Part shown: piece by piece, positions 8,108 through 8,691 of the stretch
Numbering within the stretch: the first letter of the stretch is position 1
Layout of the letters: every line of letters begins with the position of its first letter
From: Burkholderiaceae bacterium
GTDB lineage: Bacteria; Pseudomonadota; Gammaproteobacteria; Burkholderiales; Burkholderiaceae_C
Reading direction: 5' to 3'
Assembly: GCA_031256125.1 (NCBI GenBank)
Contig: JAIRRE010000113.1
Coordinates: forward strand, 1-8,691
Length of the DNA stretch: 8,691 bases
Translations under genes and position numbers: made by a program
Notes under the pieces: model-generated
What the model saw: only the letters and a program-made list of their open reading frames with translations
What the model was told of the DNA's origin: nothing
Database searches by the model: none

Positions 8108-8691
8108 GCCGCGATTCCTTCCACCACCTGTACCGTTTCGGCCTCGAACCCGAACACGTCCACCACCCGCACGCACACGCGGCGCGATCCGGTCTGGCGC
8201 GGCACGGTGAACTGGGCGCGCGTGGTCACGCGCAGCGGATCGGCATCGTTGGCGGTATTGCCCCGGTAATCCTGCCACACCGAGCGGAATATCTGCCCGT
8301 CGTAATCCGGGTCCACCGCCCAGTATTCGATTAGCGCCAGCGGCTCGCGGTTGGCGACCTGTTGCAATTTGCGGCGGTTGTCCTCATCCAGATTGATGGC
8401 TTCGGGTGAGAGCAGCACGTAATTTTTCAGCGCGACATCCAGCCGTTCTCGATCGGGGTTATCTGCAACGGGCGAGCGGCGGATCGGTTCCACCGTCACA
8501 TATTGCAGGCTGGCAAAACGCACATGCCCGCGCAACGCCTCGATGCCGCCTTTCTTTTTCAGGCGATCCAGCAAGTCCGGCGGGATCACCAGCACCTCCA
8601 GTTTGGCATCATTGAACGCGGTAATGGTTTCGCCGATGGCCGGCTCAAAGTTCCAGCCCAGCACCACCACCTTGTCCCAGCCGCCCATCAG
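8104..8691 (-). CDS. C-terminal part of a type III-like DNA methyltransferase (Mod), 5' partial
   Basis: The frame is open to the right edge (the codon before the ATG at 8688 is still in frame), so only the last ~195 residues are visible. The SAM-binding FxGxG and DPPY/NPPY motifs are not in the window, so the methyltransferase call rests on position and on the look of the C-terminus. Seen: a Rossmann-like segment (WDKVVVLGWNFEPAIGETI, then LEVLVIPPDLLDRLKKKGG), as in the C-terminal part of large adenine-specific methylases partnered with type III Res proteins, and a beta-rich tail (LIEYWAVDPDYDGQIFRSVW, CVRVVDVFGFEAETVQVV). It would methylate the recognition site and give the complex its specificity. 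It directly precedes res with an ATGA overlap, the usual mod-res order. Another target-recognition or accessory subunit remains possible. Confidence 0.68.
   Translation of the reverse strand: MMGGWDKVVVLGWNFEPAIGETITAFNDAKLEVLVIPPDLLDRLKKKGGIEALRGHVRFASLQYVTVEPIRRSPVADNPDRERLDVALKNYVLLSPEAINLDEDNRRKLQQVANREPLALIEYWAVDPDYDGQIFRSVWQDYRGNTANDADPLRVTTRAQFTVPRQTGSRRVCVRVVDVFGFEAETVQVVEGIAA
8115..8122 (-). promoter_or_regulatory. Ribosome binding site of res
   Basis: On the minus strand GGAAGGAA (8122-8115) stands 7 bases before the ATG at 8107. It supports this ATG over the start at 8278, and lies inside the last codons of mod, fitting coupled translation of the two subunits. Confidence 0.75.

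Noticed and set aside
8108..8278. N-terminal extension of Res by 57 residues
   Set aside because: The stretch is Arg/Gly-rich and reads the mod gene out of frame; the ATG at 8107 has a strong ribosome site and the ATGA overlap.

Overview
The window comes from a GC-rich Gram-negative bacterium, most likely a betaproteobacterium or a close gammaproteobacterium. This is inferred from the gene content (ArgA of the amino-acid-kinase plus GNAT type, the Kdo transferase of lipopolysaccharide synthesis, and an AlgC-type phosphomannomutase) and from an SPLPLAGEG-type palindromic repeat that I recall as common in such genomes. No sequence search was run.

Layout. Bases 1-1158 (+) hold argA, N-acetylglutamate synthase, cut at its 5' end by the window edge and followed by a strong hairpin with a short T-rich tail. 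Everything else lies on the minus strand. Read in the direction of transcription, from the right edge leftwards, it runs: the 3' end of a DNA methyltransferase gene (mod, 8104-8691); a type III restriction subunit (res, 5150-8107) overlapping mod by four bases; an intergenic stretch of about 500 bp with an AT-rich core; a MazE-like/MazF toxin-antitoxin pair (4099-4646), also joined by a 4-base overlap; then algC/manB (2583-3971) and waaA (1200-2579), separated by 3 bp. waaA converges on argA.

How the genes work together. The left half is housekeeping: arginine biosynthesis, and an operon supplying an activated-sugar precursor enzyme plus the enzyme that joins Kdo to lipid A. The right half is an accessory defence block: a type III-like restriction-modification operon beside a toxin-antitoxin pair, separated by AT-rich DNA (30-32% GC in three of the 60-base lines counted) that looks foreign or decayed.

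Main points for a second look. (1) waaA carries an in-frame inserted palindromic repeat, two inverted copies with one perfect 26-bp palindrome, adding about 30 residues just before the catalytic HAVSLGE motif. (2) A perfect 14-bp palindrome overlaps the -10 box of the toxin-antitoxin promoter. (3) algC has a good sigma70-type promoter placed so that transcription would begin at or next to the ATG, suggesting a leaderless mRNA. I found no system that is clearly of an undescribed kind; the Mod-Res pair is the best candidate for a divergent subtype, but most of Mod is outside the window.
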